Positions 1 to 10,615 of a stretch of 64,000 bases of DNA are shown in pieces (within the stretch, counting starts at the first letter, position 1; every line of letters starts with the position of its first letter). Under the pieces are notes generated by a model. It did no database searches and was not told the origin of the DNA. It saw nothing but the letters and a program-made list of their open reading frames with translations. The translations under genes were made by a program, and so were the position numbers. The DNA comes from Mesostigma viride (Eukaryota > Streptophyta > Mesostigmatophyceae > Mesostigmatales > Mesostigmataceae): contig RPFO01000082.1 of the NCBI GenBank assembly GCA_009746045.1, forward strand, positions 1,976,841-2,040,840, written 5' to 3'.

Positions 1-75
1 TCGCGTTATCCGCGGACCGGCACTGAACGCAAATGGTTTTCACCTTTGCGGCGTGCCAAATAAGAATATACATGA
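1..75. repeat. Partial copy of a short dispersed repeat
   Basis: This stretch matches 32388-32464 with few differences (shared core GGCACTGAACGCAAA, then TTTTCACCTTTGCGG). The other copy is a 77-bp insertion with flanking direct repeats, so this is probably a second copy cut by the window edge. It has no coding capacity. The A-rich sequence that follows (about 80-166) is similar to 2085-2190. Confidence 0.6.
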
Positions 76-170
76 CCATGAAAAAAAAAATTCCTTAGGT
101 GCTATACACGATCTAAAAAATGCTTACAACGCGATATATCGCGTTCTAATTAAAAAAAAACACGGGTTAA

Positions 171-1869
171 CCCCTAAATGGGCAGAAATACTGCCGATGC
201 ATCGGCTGTAACTTCACAATTTTGCAAACCAGATGCCATCCAACCCACCCATATCCAATGGCTGTCCTTGGGGGCCAAGCATGTCCATGAGTTGCCCTTC
301 GGGTTGGTATATCACAACCTTACATATATGCAGGGTAGGCCATGTATAACTGCCGTCAAAGTCAGGGGGGTCAAGACGAGCGTTTTCATTTTTGGTAGAA
401 TGTGCATTTTGAATTATGTTGTAAGAGCTAGGCACCTACCACTTCAGGGATGATAAACAATTAGTTGCTGAAAAGTTTGAGCCATTGGGGTCATCATTTG
501 GGTGGGTATGCCAGCAGTTACACCCAGTACAGCCCATAGGGGTACCGTTGGTAAAAAGCAACCAAGGGGGTAGGAGTGGGCATACTACCTACTAATACCT
601 ACTAATATGGCCCCCAACCATGCCACACAATACATTTCCCTTCCACAATGATGGGGAAACATAACTGCATCATCACACTGCCCTTACATGGCACCTATGT
701 GCAGGTGCCACCTTGTCCATGCACGTAGGTAACGTGGTACGGATACCCTACGCAAGGCATGCATTCTAGGAGGCAGCCACCAACAAACTAGTGATTTTAA
801 GCCTATTTCAGCTTGCCCTAGCAAGGATAAACTAGGCCTAAGCTGCTATAGCTTGCCAGGTGATGGCCAGCACACCTGGTGGCACATGCTGACAATGGGA
901 AGCTTCTACTCACCGGTTACATGCTTGATGATGCCACAGAGACCAGCCAACTGCCTCACACTCATGCAATATGTGTGTGGGAAATGTATAACAAACATAT
1001 ATGGAGGTATTCAAACCCATACAGCATCTAAAACTTATCACCATCACACTGTGGCAGGTCAACTGACTGAGGGAAGCATCTAAGAAGGGTGTTTTAGAAA
1101 GGGGCCAGGCCAGGGTCAAGAAAGAGCATGAATAATGCAAAAAGAATGTGCTACACAAGCTAGAACGTATATATAAACGTCAAACATCGATAGGAAAACG
1201 ATGCTGAAGCTTTACCAGGCATGGATGGCGTTACCTTGGCCCAGGCGGTGGCCGCAAAATGGCGCATTTCGGCACACCAAAGTTGTGCAGCATGGTCGCT
1301 GGATTCGGCGATTTCTGGCCACCCTTGCACGTTTACGACTACTATGTATCATAAAAAGTACAAAGAAACCAATATATCCTTTAAAATACGCCGGAAAGGT
1401 ATTGCTGTCAACGTTTCTATCGTCCGGCCTGATCGCAGTTTTTTCCAGCAAGAACGCTGCCGACACCTATCAAATGGCATTCCCGCGAACCAAAAATTGG
1501 CCTGTGTGATCTTTAGGACGTATAAAATCAATTTCCTAAGTTTGGTCAGAAAATTCGAACGAAAACGTAAATGCCATGCGTGGGCGCAAGCCGCCATGGC
1601 CAGGTCGTCGTTTTCCGGAATGCACGTTCTACGTGAAAAAGTACCCTGACCCCTTGTACTTTGACCGGCCAGAACACCTCTATAACTTTGACAGAAGTAT
1701 GCAAACCCTAGTACCATGCTGTGAGGAAAATTATAAACTTTCGATCTTCTCAGCTAAACTTTTCCTAATTCTCAATAGTTTTCGCGGCATTTGGTCCCCC
1801 GAGAAGGGGCCGACGTGTCGGCTGTAACTCAGTTTTAGGCGGAAAATCGGCAGCCAGACCATTTAGGGG
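171..1869. mobile_element. TTAA-flanked inverted-repeat element (piggyBac-like, non-autonomous)
   Basis: Seen: the left end reads TTAA-CCCCTAAATGG (TTAA at 167-170) and the right end is its exact reverse complement CCATTTAGGGG-TTAA (TTAA at 1870-1873). Similarity of the two ends continues imperfectly inward (GCTGTAACT near both ends). No long ORF with a transposase signature lies inside. Known: TTAA target duplications and termini beginning CCC are the hallmark of piggyBac elements. Inferred: a 1.7-kb non-autonomous piggyBac-like element. Its left 1.45 kb is repeated at 24405-25852. Short ORFs here, such as 178-453, are judged spurious. Confidence 0.6.
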
Positions 1870-2084
1870 TTAAAGAACTGCACACGGTGCAGAGGCAAAA
1901 ATCCAAAGGACATCACTTTCAAATGTGCACCATGAACCAAAAGCCCACGTTTGAAAGAAAACATCATGTTACTGTAGCGACGCGACGGTGCATACATGTG
2001 GACAACGAATCCAATGCCAAGCTCAGAACCGCCTCTAAGGATATCTGGCATCACAGGGTTCAGATGCGCGGAAAACATTTCCAT

Positions 2085-2192
2085 GAAAAAACAATTTCAT
2101 TAAATGCTATACGCGTTCTACAAAAAGCTTACGACGCGATACATCGCGTTCTTACAAAAAAAAAAAAAAAAAAAAAAAAAAAAACGGGTTAA
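2085..2192 (+). repeat. A-tailed repeat end, similar to 80-170
   Basis: The sequence around TACGACGCGATACATCGCG followed by a long A run and CGGGTTAA repeats the arrangement seen at 80-170 on the other side of the TTAA element. It looks like the poly(A) end of a retroposed repeat. No gene is visible between 1874 and 2192. Confidence 0.5.
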
Positions 2193-2285
2193 TCAAAGAC
2201 GCGCTCCCGTTGGGGTCACGGACTAACGGAGTGTTAACCCCAATGTATGGATGGATGGACAAACAGTATTAACACTCCCGGTACA
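2193..2285 (-). mobile_element. LINE 3'-end fragment
   Basis: Read on the minus strand this contains GGGGTTAA, then a block around CCCCAACGGGAGC, the same order found at the 3' end of the minus-strand LINE (4110-4160). It is a 3'-terminal remnant without coding sequence. Confidence 0.5.
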
Positions 2286-4112
2286 GTATTCACGAGAATG
2301 GCTGACGGCGGTATGGCTGACGGCGGAGTTCAGATCTTTTGCATCTGAGCCCCAAATTCGGTCAGACCACTTGCATTCGATGCGCTTTTTTGAGACGCAC
2401 CCGCCAGTATAATCGGTTACAGCTGAAACGCAGTATTGCCGAAGTTATCACGTGACAGGCAGCTATGACGACCCGGCCTAAAGCAAAACGGGGTTTGGAA
2501 AAGGAGCTTACCGGCTCCCAGCCCAACCCGCTCGCCATCGTTCTTGCCCAGCCGCCTGGGCTCGCCAACCCACCGCCAGCAGCCCCATCGCCCGTGCAGC
2601 GCCTCGCCTGAGCCCAAGAAACCTCGCAAATGGAGCCAGTTCCTCCCCGGCGACCGACGATTCGGATTCACCGGGTGGCAAGAATTGTCGCCGCAGGAAT
2701 GCATTGAAGTTCTCCAGTTCCTCGAACAGGAGCGGAAGCTCTTCGTGCCCAACAAGGGGGGGGCGGCTATCGACTACAATGGAGACATGTCCTGGCTCTA
2801 TGCTTTGGACGAAGTACAACAACGCCTGATTATCTTGACCAGCCAATTCCAGATCCCCCTCGCCGACATCACCCGCACGCTCCGCACCCCAGCCCCCGCA
2901 CAGCCGGCAGCCCCATCGGCTTCCTCCCTCTGCAAGGATGACCTCCGCGCAGTGCTGGAGGAGCACGTGACCTGGCCGCTGGCCGAGCAGCTGACATCGC
3001 TGAGCACCACGCTCAACAAGGTCGAGGCCCGGGTCTTTAACGTGGAAACCAAGGTCGTCCACAAGCTACAACCCCAGTTCACGGCGCTACACACCGCGGC
3101 GCAGGCTTCGGAAACGCATGCTGCACTTGTCTCTCGCCTTAACCAGGTGGAGGGCAAGTGTGGCGTGCTCCTGAAGAAGCTTGAGGCCATCACCGCCCAC
3201 ACCGAGGCCCTGGCCACACAGGTCCCCAAGATAGCGGAGCAGACGGCCACCATTGCATCCCAGCCACCCCGGCAGGATGCTGGTGACCTCCCGCCGCTCT
3301 CCTACGCGGACCTGCTGCGGTCAGCGACCGCCTCCACCACCGACGCCATCGCCACAAAGCTCCAGGAGCTGGAGAACCACCGCCAGGCCCAGCAACGGGA
3401 GGTCACCAACCGCGCTCGCCGCGAGTGCCGAGTGGTGCTACGTCGCTTCCCCCAGAAGCCAGGTGAGACGTCAACCTCTCTTGCTGACGAGCTCAAGAAC
3501 CAGCTTCTTACCCTCATGGGCCTGGTAGGTGAGGTAGCACTGAGCGGGTGCCACCGCCTTCCCCACTCACGGGACAAGGCGGCTCCCCCACCAGTCCTAC
3601 TCACCTTCCCCTCCCCTGAGGATATAAGCAGCGGTTCCTCTCTCGTCGCAAGCGGTTGCACGACCTCACCTGGACGCTGGACGACGACCTCACCCCCGCT
3701 CAGCAACAGTGCTCAGCGACGCGACCTGTGGCCGGAATACCTCCGCCATAAGCAGGACCCCCAGAAGCCCAAGGTGTACTGGAGGGGCGGGGACCTGATG
3801 ATCAACCACAAGATGTGGACGCCCCCAGCGGGCTAGAATAGCAATAGCCCTAGATTGTAACCATTGGCGTCACTGCCGCTAAGGCAGCCATGCCTAGAAT
3901 GTTTGCCTAGCTGTGCCAACACACCTAGTCACGTGCCGCCAACGCACGGTACACAACCATGCAGCCATAGCCTTAGCCTAGTCCTAGTACAGCCATGCTA
4001 CGCCCTGGCTATGTGTATAGCCAAGCCATGCCTATAATGGGACCCCCCCATGGATGTTGCATTAAGAATTTAGCCATGCTATGCCATGCAGAGAGATTAA
4101 TTAATTAATTAA
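2285..4112 (+). mobile_element. LINE A: ORF1-only non-LTR retrotransposon copy
   Basis: The copy contains a 5' leader, an ORF1 (2465-3836), about 255 bp of 3' UTR and a terminal (TTAA)n tract at 4091-4112. No endonuclease or reverse transcriptase lies between ORF1 and the 3' UTR, although the related minus-strand element at 4091-9400 has them. Two other copies in the window (40255-41030 and 41963-44665) also go straight from ORF1 to the 3' UTR, so this looks like an ORF1-only derivative family rather than one random deletion. Confidence 0.75.
2465..3836 (+). pseudogene. LINE ORF1 protein, frameshifted
   Basis: The likely start is the ATG at 2465 (MTTRPKAK...), but that frame stops near 2611. 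The conserved reading continues in the frame open from 2544, so a frameshift lies near 2600. The protein has a Pro/Ser-rich N-terminus (SPEPKK), a long coiled-coil-like middle, a Tyr-Ala-Asp-Leu-Leu segment before the C-terminal domain, and ends with YWRGGDL...NHKMWTPP. Between about 3627 and 3720 the family motif RRKRLHDLTWTLDDDLTPAQ is in another frame, so a second, compensated frame change occurs there. ORF1 proteins of LINEs bind element RNA. Relatives here lie at 7863-9201, 42511-43935 and 40845-41030. Confidence 0.75.
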
Positions 4113-4289
4113 TTAGACTCGTGCTCCCGTTGGGGAGTCACGGAGCATTAACCCCGATGAATGGATGGATGGGTGCACACATTCCTACAGGTCTAGTCTG
4201 TCTACATTGGCTACATACTGCATCTATCTAACAACATTCTAACTACATCATCTATCTAGGCAGCCGCACGCTGCCCTAGGGGGAGCTAT

Positions 4290-7200
4290 CTAGCGTGCCT
4301 CCCGCGGGATTGCACACGCGGGCGCTTCCCCACTGGGGGGGGCTCGTTGTCCTCTATGACCTGGGCCCACTTGGCCTTGTCCATCATCTTCTTCCAAATC
4401 ACGGAGAGGCCTAGGCCCCCCATGTCCTCTACTAGCTGTTCTTTGAAGGTGCGGGCCTTGCGGCGTCTAACATCACTGCATGGGCCCAGCCCACGTCAGG
4501 AGGTGCCGGCCAGGCTGGGCTGGTCGCAGTCCTGCGGGGGGGCCACGTGAGGTGTCTACCTGGTTGGTGCGAGCTAGGTGCCCTACTAGCTGCAGGCGGC
4601 GTTGCTTAATTGTGCTGGTGATATAGGGCATGCCCTGGTACAGGTCCTCATTGCGGACATGAGCAGCATATCCTACTCTGAAAATGGAACGCAGCATGCT
4701 GGTGACCGCGCCGTCCAGCTTGCGGGCCAGGTCGGCGGTGAGGGTCCACGTCTCGGCGCCATACGTGAGAACAGGAAGGACGAGGACCTTGAACAGGTCC
4801 TGTTTCTCGATCTTGCCCAGGGGCTTGCGCCACAGGGCCCGGTACTGGCGTAAAGCGTGCCAGGCGAGGGAGATGCGGTGGTCCACATCACCTCGCAGCT
4901 AGGGAGCAGGCTGCCCAGCAGCTTAACGCGGTCCCGATACAGGACTCGAGAGCCGTCTAGGAGATAGAGGGGCGGCGCTGAGGTGGTGAGCCCAACCGCC
5001 AGGGCCTCTGTCTTCTTGCTGACCTCAAGCCCCACTGCACGGGCCTCGAGAGCCAGGCAGTCAAGCCATGTCTGCACGTGCTCAGTGTCCTCAAAGAGGG
5101 TGGTGTCGTCTGCGTAAATGATGTCTGCTAGCCGAATCTCCGTGTCCGCACCGCCATGCCAGAATTTGTTAGCAACCTGCACTCCTGGTTCCCTGCCCAC
5201 GATGCGGGCAAATCGCTTGCGCGCCTGAATCATTACGTATTCGACAACAATAATGAACAGGTAGGGCGACAGCACGCAGCCCTGCCACACACCCTTCTGT
5301 AAAGGGCATGGGGGCGTGGTCCCGTAAGAAGTGCGCACCGAAGTGGTGGACCCTTCATACAGGTTGCGGATGACAGCAATCAGGGGGCGGGGGATCCGGA
5401 ACAACTCGAGGATGTCCCAAAGCGCAGGCCAGAAAACCGAATCGAAGGCTTTGATGAAGTCCACCAGCACAAGGTGCAAAGGGGACTCACCAGGCTGAAG
5501 GCGTTGCAGTTCCTCCACCAGTCGGCGAGTAGCGAAGAGCGCCTGTACTGTGTTGCGACCTGAACGGAAGCCGTGCTGAGTCTCGCTGAGGTGACCGTCC
5601 AGGGCCGTGCGCAGGCGGTTCAGGATGAGCCGCATAAGAAGCTTGAGGGGGGCACTTTGAATGCACACCCCTCTGTAGTTGCCGGGGTCGGCAGGCGACC
5701 CCTTGTTCTTGTACAGCATCGTGCGAAAACTGTGTTGCCAGGCCGCTGGAGGTGGTTGCGACGACAGCAGAAGGCGGTTGCAGATGTCCCGGAAGAGCAG
5801 CATAACACCTGTGTCCTCGAATTCGGCTGCAAGTTTTACAACTGCGGCCGGAATCTCGTCAGAGCCGGTGGCTGCGTCATAACGCAGGCGCTGGACCGCC
5901 TCCGTGACCTCGCGAGAGGTGAAAGGAGGCATGTCAGACGGGTCGCCAAGTGGGCCGACCAGCGGGGGGACTAGGTAGTCCGCCGCTGACCTAGGCGGGG
6001 CCGGGGGCCCTGCGGGGCCGGCCAGGGCGGCCGGGCGGGCGGCGGCGGCTGGGAGCAGGGGTGGGGGCGGCGCAGCTGTCCCCACGACCTCGGCCGTGGC
6101 CGTGGCCCAGGTACGAAGCCGCTTGGCTGGGGCGCCGGGGACGTCGTGGCGGTGGGGCCGGCCGAGGCCGTCCGGGTGCCCGAGGCGCTTGTACCAGAAC
6201 CAGGCCCCCTTGCCGTCGTGCTTCTGCTGGCAGCTGCGCAGGTCCTTGACCATCTGCTGAGCATCTGCCTTCTCAGCCTGCTCGTAGGCGGCCCTCAGAG
6301 CTGCTTGCAGCCCAGGTTTGGCGAGCGGATCTCTGTTGCGGCGGAGCATCTGCCTGGCGGCGACCACTGTCGGTGCGTGACGGTGGACAGCAAGCTGCCG
6401 ACGCGGAGGCAAGGTGGGGAGGGTGCGGGCAGCCAGGCGATACTTGGCGGCGACACCACGGAGGATCACTGAAATATCCCCCGGCGGCGGAATGGCGTGT
6501 AACTGCTGTCGGCTGCCCCCGGCGTCGAATACGGCCAGGAAATCATCCCTGTGCGACATAGCGGCCTGCTCTTCTGCTGACATCTTGTCGGCATCCTTCA
6601 GCACAATCCGGAGCACTTTCAGATCTGGCTGAGGTGCCAGCTGTCGCGACGGTTTCACCCCAGGAAACCGCAATCTGATGCGAGCGAGCACGAGACGATG
6701 ATCAGATTCCACCGTGCTGACAGAATCTTGCAGGACGCGAGCATCGACAACTGAGGGGCGCTGAGCCCGACGTACGCAGACATAATCAAGGCACACCACC
6801 CGATCCGACGGCCCAAAAAAGGTGGCCAGCTGCTCAGCGGGGCGTGCGAAAGAAGCATTGCATGCAACCAGCGCAGATTCTGCCAGCAGATTCGCAAATA
6901 AAGGCGTGTTACCGTTGGCTGTCGTGTTGGTTGGGGAATACTGAGCGCCCCCAGTGCCAACTGGCAGCGTGGCGTTGGCGTCGAGCAGCATAACCAGGAA
7001 GTGCCGAGCTGGGATGTTGGCCTCCTCCTCCTTGAGGGCGTCGAAGAAGGCCTCACGTTCCGCCTGAGCTCGACCCGCATGTGGTGCATATCCCACGATA
7101 ACGGTTAGCGTGTGGTGTGAATGGCCCTCAGTGGCCGAAAAAGTGGCCACTAGCACACGCGGGGACCGCAGCACGATGGACTGGAGCTGCTCTGATGCTG

Positions 7201-7497
7201 CCGGCGAGCACAAGAGGCCCACACCACCTTGGCCCGGCGCGTCGCCGCCACCATAGTGGAACCGCCAGCCTGCACGCAGGTCGTCGACCAGCAGACCGTT
7301 GACCGCGTGCTGAGGGTCAACGGTGCGTCGGTGCTCCTGGACTCCAAGAACAGCGATCTTGTTGTCGGCGCACAGGGCGATCAGCTCGTCGACGCGTTGG
7401 CGTGCTGGGGTGCCGCCGCTCGTAGAAGGATCTGCAGGGAGGGTGCGCACGTTAAAACTAGCAATACCAAGAATGGGCCGTTGCCCTATTAGCGGGG
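4290..7497 (-). pseudogene. LINE ORF2: APE-type endonuclease and reverse transcriptase, frameshifted
   Basis: The conserved start is ILGIASFNVRTLP just upstream of the first GTG at 7450, so translation should begin upstream of that codon. The N-terminal part has APE/exonuclease III-like motifs (VQEHRRT with the catalytic Glu, LLDANA, SDHRLVL). The reverse transcriptase follows, with the GNYRGV block, the FIKAFDSV motif (first catalytic Asp), GVWQGCVLSPYLF and YADDT (catalytic Asp pair). Near 4895 a one-base shift moves the C-terminal region into another frame (4473-4886), and a second shift near 4475 moves the last about 60 codons to the frame ending at 4290. Without these shifts it would be roughly 1,050 residues, normal for a LINE ORF2. 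No RNase H was seen. Confidence 0.88.
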
Positions 7498-7573
7498 GGG
7501 TGGGGGTGGGGGTGGGGGTGGAGAAGGGTAGTGCTGGAGGTGGGGGTGGGGTGGGGGGGGGGGGGGGGGAGGG
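7493..7573. repeat. G-rich simple repeat (GGGGGT)n
   Basis: This is a G-run tract with GGGGGTG units ending in an uninterrupted G run. On the minus strand it forms the C-rich spacer between ORF1 and ORF2 of LINE B. Confidence 0.9.
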
Positions 7574-7862
7574 TGGCGATTGGGGTTAATGCTTGTCAAC
7601 GCATGGAGGCTTTCTTTCAGGACGGATATGCGTCGTCTCCGTCCTGGCTGGGGTCGCCGGCGTGTCGACTGGGCCTCATCCCGCTCAAGGCGGGCTAGGA
7701 GGCGTGTAAGGCTGGTAAATTGGCGGGAAGGTTGACCGTGGCGTGCCTGGCGACCTTGCATCCTGATCATGCTCGCACGGTGCGACATGAGGATGGAAAG
7801 GGGCTTGTTTATAAAGGCTGTGCCCAAAGCCTATTGTACCGCGAGGCCGCGAGGGTGTGCCC

Positions 7863-9201
7863 TTACCGGGCGCCATCCATACCCGGGACGTGCGTAGACG
7901 ATGATGACGCAGCTGGGGCGGGCCTGGGACGGCCCGACTTGTGCCGCTTGTTCGGAGCCTGCGCCTCCGTGCGCTGGCCGTTGATGAATAGCACGGGGGT
8001 GTCGTGGACGAGGCGGACGTAGACCTTCTGGCCATCCTGCTTGGCCTTGGTCGCCACGTCGCTGCCCAGCAGACCATTCTTGATGACTAGCTGGGCCGGT
8101 GAGAGGAGGTCGTCGAGGCTCGGCGCGTTCTTCCCGCCTAGGAGCTTGCGGGCCTGGAGTACCTTCACCTTGCTGGCCACATTCGCAAAGGTCACCCGGA
8201 TGGGGCCAGGCTGGCCCGCCATCCAGGCTGCCGACTCAATGCGGATGCGTTCGTTGCCCAGTTGCAGCCTGCCCACGATGAGGCTGTGGTACAGGCGTTG
8301 CGCTAGCATCAGGTCCGTTTCAGGCTGCTGTGCGACCTGGAAATACCGGACCACTATACTGCGTGAGCGCAGGTCCTCCTCGACCGCAGTCTTGTGGGCT
8401 GCAGCCCCCCTGCGTGCTGCATCTTCCATCAGGTTGGCAATGTCCGTCTGTTTTACCACGTTAGCATAGCTGGTGGTGCGGGGCTGCTGGCTGGGGAGGT
8501 GTGGCCAGGGCGGCCTTGACCTCGGCAATGCTGGTTAGGAGCGCAGCAGTGTCTTGACGGATAGCAGTGGACAAGGCGCCGAGTTGGGCAGCCATGTCTG
8601 CGACTTCCTTATTGAGCTTGTGCAGGTCTGCTGCTTCCGGGGAAGCATCGGGGGTGTTGGCGGTGCCGTGCTCGGCGTCCTTGAAAGCGGTAAAGAGTGC
8701 CCGGAGGCAAGGGGCCTGCGCGTGGCTCAAGAAAACAGAAAGTCGAAGCTGTGGCTCGTTCAAGTCGTCGATGTCGTCCACTGGAATGGTCCCGCCAGAG
8801 GCGTAAGGAAAATGTATCTCCTTGCCGGTGTCGTGCAGGTGGCGCAGGATAGCCTGCGCCTGCTCGGCGGTAAGCGAAAAGAACTGCTGCTCGTCGACAA
8901 CCTTGCCAGGCATGAAGGATGCTGGGTCGAACTCAGCGTCGTTAGCGTCGTCGTCGTCGTCGTCGTCGATGGCGTCGTCAATGGGGGTGTCTTTGGAAGA
9001 CGATGGCAAAGGGACCTGGCGATCCATCTCGTCGGGTGGGTTGACGCAAATCCGCTTGGAGGAGGCGGTAATGGCGGCCTCGCTGGCCCGGGGCTGCGTC
9101 GCAATGGTTTCCGCATCTGCAATTAGTTGCGTAATCGTGTTGGGCGCTGAAGCCTCCCCCTCGGAGAGAGTATGGGAGGCGGTTGACGGAGTTTCTGCCA
9201 T
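7863..9201 (-). pseudogene. LINE ORF1 of LINE B, one frameshift
   Basis: The N-terminal half runs from ATG at 9201 (MAETPSTASHT...) through an acidic Asp run to a stop at 8461. The C-terminal half (TSYANVVKQTDIANLMEDA...) runs in another frame to a stop at 7863. The halves overlap near 8461-8528, so a single shift splits the protein. The C-terminal half carries the conserved ORF1 domain (VVRYFQV, RIRVTFAN-like strand, LLSPAQLVIKNGLLG). It matches ORF1 of LINE A and LINE D in layout. The ORF1/ORF2 spacer is about 365 bp. Confidence 0.75.
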
Positions 9202-9404
9202 AGCTGGTTCCGGGAAAATACGAACCCTGCCTGTGCTGCGTTTTTTGATATTGCGCTAAATCTTGGGCGATGGCGGCTGAAAATTATATCATCGTGTTCG
9301 TCATCAAAAGACGCTTCTACTGCAATTTACCCGACCAAATTTCATGCCCGGATGTAAAAGTTATGAGCATTCTCGGCATCCATAGCTCGCCACACCGTAA
9401 AGCT

Positions 9405-9712
9405 ATGCGTGTACGTCACGATGCAGAGTCACGATGCAGAGAGATGCTCTCTGTCGAGAAGCCATGTCCTAGCTCTTGTATAGCCATGATGATCTTCCTC
9501 CCCCGTGCCAGGATCCCCCCCTTAGGCGGGTTGAACCTGAGACAGCATGGTGGTGCGGGTGCCCTGGTGCACCTAGAGCACGGGTAGCTTACATTCCCAC
9601 CCTTGCATGAAGTAGCCTAGGATGTATTTAAAGCCATATGCCCCTTCTCAGGGATATGTGCTACATTGACTCCCAACGGAGTGATGTTGATAATTAATTA
9701 ATTAATTAATGG
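9405..9712 (+). mobile_element. LINE E: 5'-truncated 3' end
   Basis: The order of blocks (GCAGAGAGATGCTCTCTG, TAGCTCTTGTATAGCCATG, CATTCCCACCCTTGC, CCCCTTCTC, ACTCCCAACGGAGT, then (TTAA)n at 9692-9712) matches the 3' UTR of LINE D read on its own strand. It is therefore a plus-oriented LINE tail without ORFs. It meets LINE C head-on at the (TTAA)n tract. Confidence 0.7.
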
Positions 9713-10396
9713 ACAAACAATACTACTGGTTCGATTGAATCTATCTAATGAAAGTAACAAGCCAAGGGACATGCCATGCAGCACTGAGGTAGTGCCAAGC
9801 CCTAGCGGCCACGCAGGGCATGCTTCTCATGGTGGGAGACGCGCTTCTTCCCCGCTGCGGGGAGATCACTGTCCTCTACAACCTGGGCCCAGCTGGCCTT
9901 GTCCTGCATCTTTTTCCATATCATGGAGAGGCCTAAGCCCCTCATGTCCTCTACAAACTGCTCCTTGAACGTGGTGGCAGCCTGGCGTGTCAGATCGCAG
10001 GGCCTGTCCCACGCAAGGAGGTGCTGACCTGGCTGAGCGGGCCGCAGCCTTGCGGTTGGGCCCCGCAACGTGTCTAGCTGGTTGGTGCGAGCCAAGTGCT
10101 CGGCTACCTGTAATCTAAGCTGTTTGTTAGTGCTAGTGATAAGTGGCATGCCCAAAATACAAATACTCTCTACCGAAACTTCTCTACGGATGTGGAATGC
10201 ACATCCTACACTGAAAATGGATCTAAAAATGTTCGTGACAGCCGTCCAGCTGCTTCTCAAGTGCGCCGGGGAGGATCCACGTCTTGGCGCCGTAAGTGAG
10301 CACCGGGAGAACCAGGACCTTGAACAGGTCCTGCTTCTCGTGCCTGCCCAAGGGCCCGTTATTGGCAGAGCGCGTGCCAGGCGAGGGAGCTGCGAT
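9692..10396 (-). mobile_element. LINE C: 5'-truncated copy with ORF2 C-terminus
   Basis: Up to about 10396 the minus strand is similar to the end of LINE B ORF2: the KLDG/TSMLRSIFRVG-like segment, HLARTNQ, LRPAQPG and the FKEQ-VEDM-GLGLS-IWKKM segment are all recognisable. The frame ending at 9802 covers 153 codons; the part upstream of 10260 is out of frame. It is 5' truncated, as is usual for LINE insertions, and is a dead fragment. Confidence 0.85.
9802..10260 (-). pseudogene. LINE ORF2 C-terminal fragment
   Basis: The frame ends at a TAG at 9802-9804. It is similar to the last about 150 residues of LINE B ORF2 (HLARTNQLDTLRGP, then KEQFVEDMRGLGLSMIWKKM). No endonuclease or polymerase motifs remain. 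It is a degraded retroelement fragment, not a cellular gene. Confidence 0.85.
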
Positions 10397-10615
10397 GCTC
10401 CCCCCTCTGATACCTCTAATGAGCCACCGCGGTGCTCACGATTAATGGCAACTTGTGCCCGAACACACCAAAAAAACTATTGGCAGTTCGCACAACCTCA
10501 GGCAGCCCAGTGCTACCAAGCCCAGTACGACCAGTACAACCCCATGGCCCCCCCATGAGGCCCGAACTAAAAATTTTCTGTTCCAGAGTGACCAAAAATA
10601 TGGTGTCAGCCAATA

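Larger units (their letters stand above)
4091..9400 (-). mobile_element. LINE B: near full-length non-LTR retrotransposon
   Basis: Order on the minus strand: 5' leader (about 9400-9202, similar to leaders at 43915-44085 and 44395-44665), ORF1 (9201-7863), a C-rich spacer (about 7490-7573), ORF2 with endonuclease and reverse transcriptase (about 7497-4290), then a 3' UTR ending in (TTAA)n at 4091-4112. Several frameshifts are present, so the copy is probably inactive as read. The (TTAA)n tail is shared with the oppositely oriented LINE A. Confidence 0.85.

Noticed and set aside
178-453. 91-residue ORF present in both copies of the TTAA element
   Set aside because: The second copy breaks the frame and overlapping ORFs exist on the other strand; no protein-like conservation.
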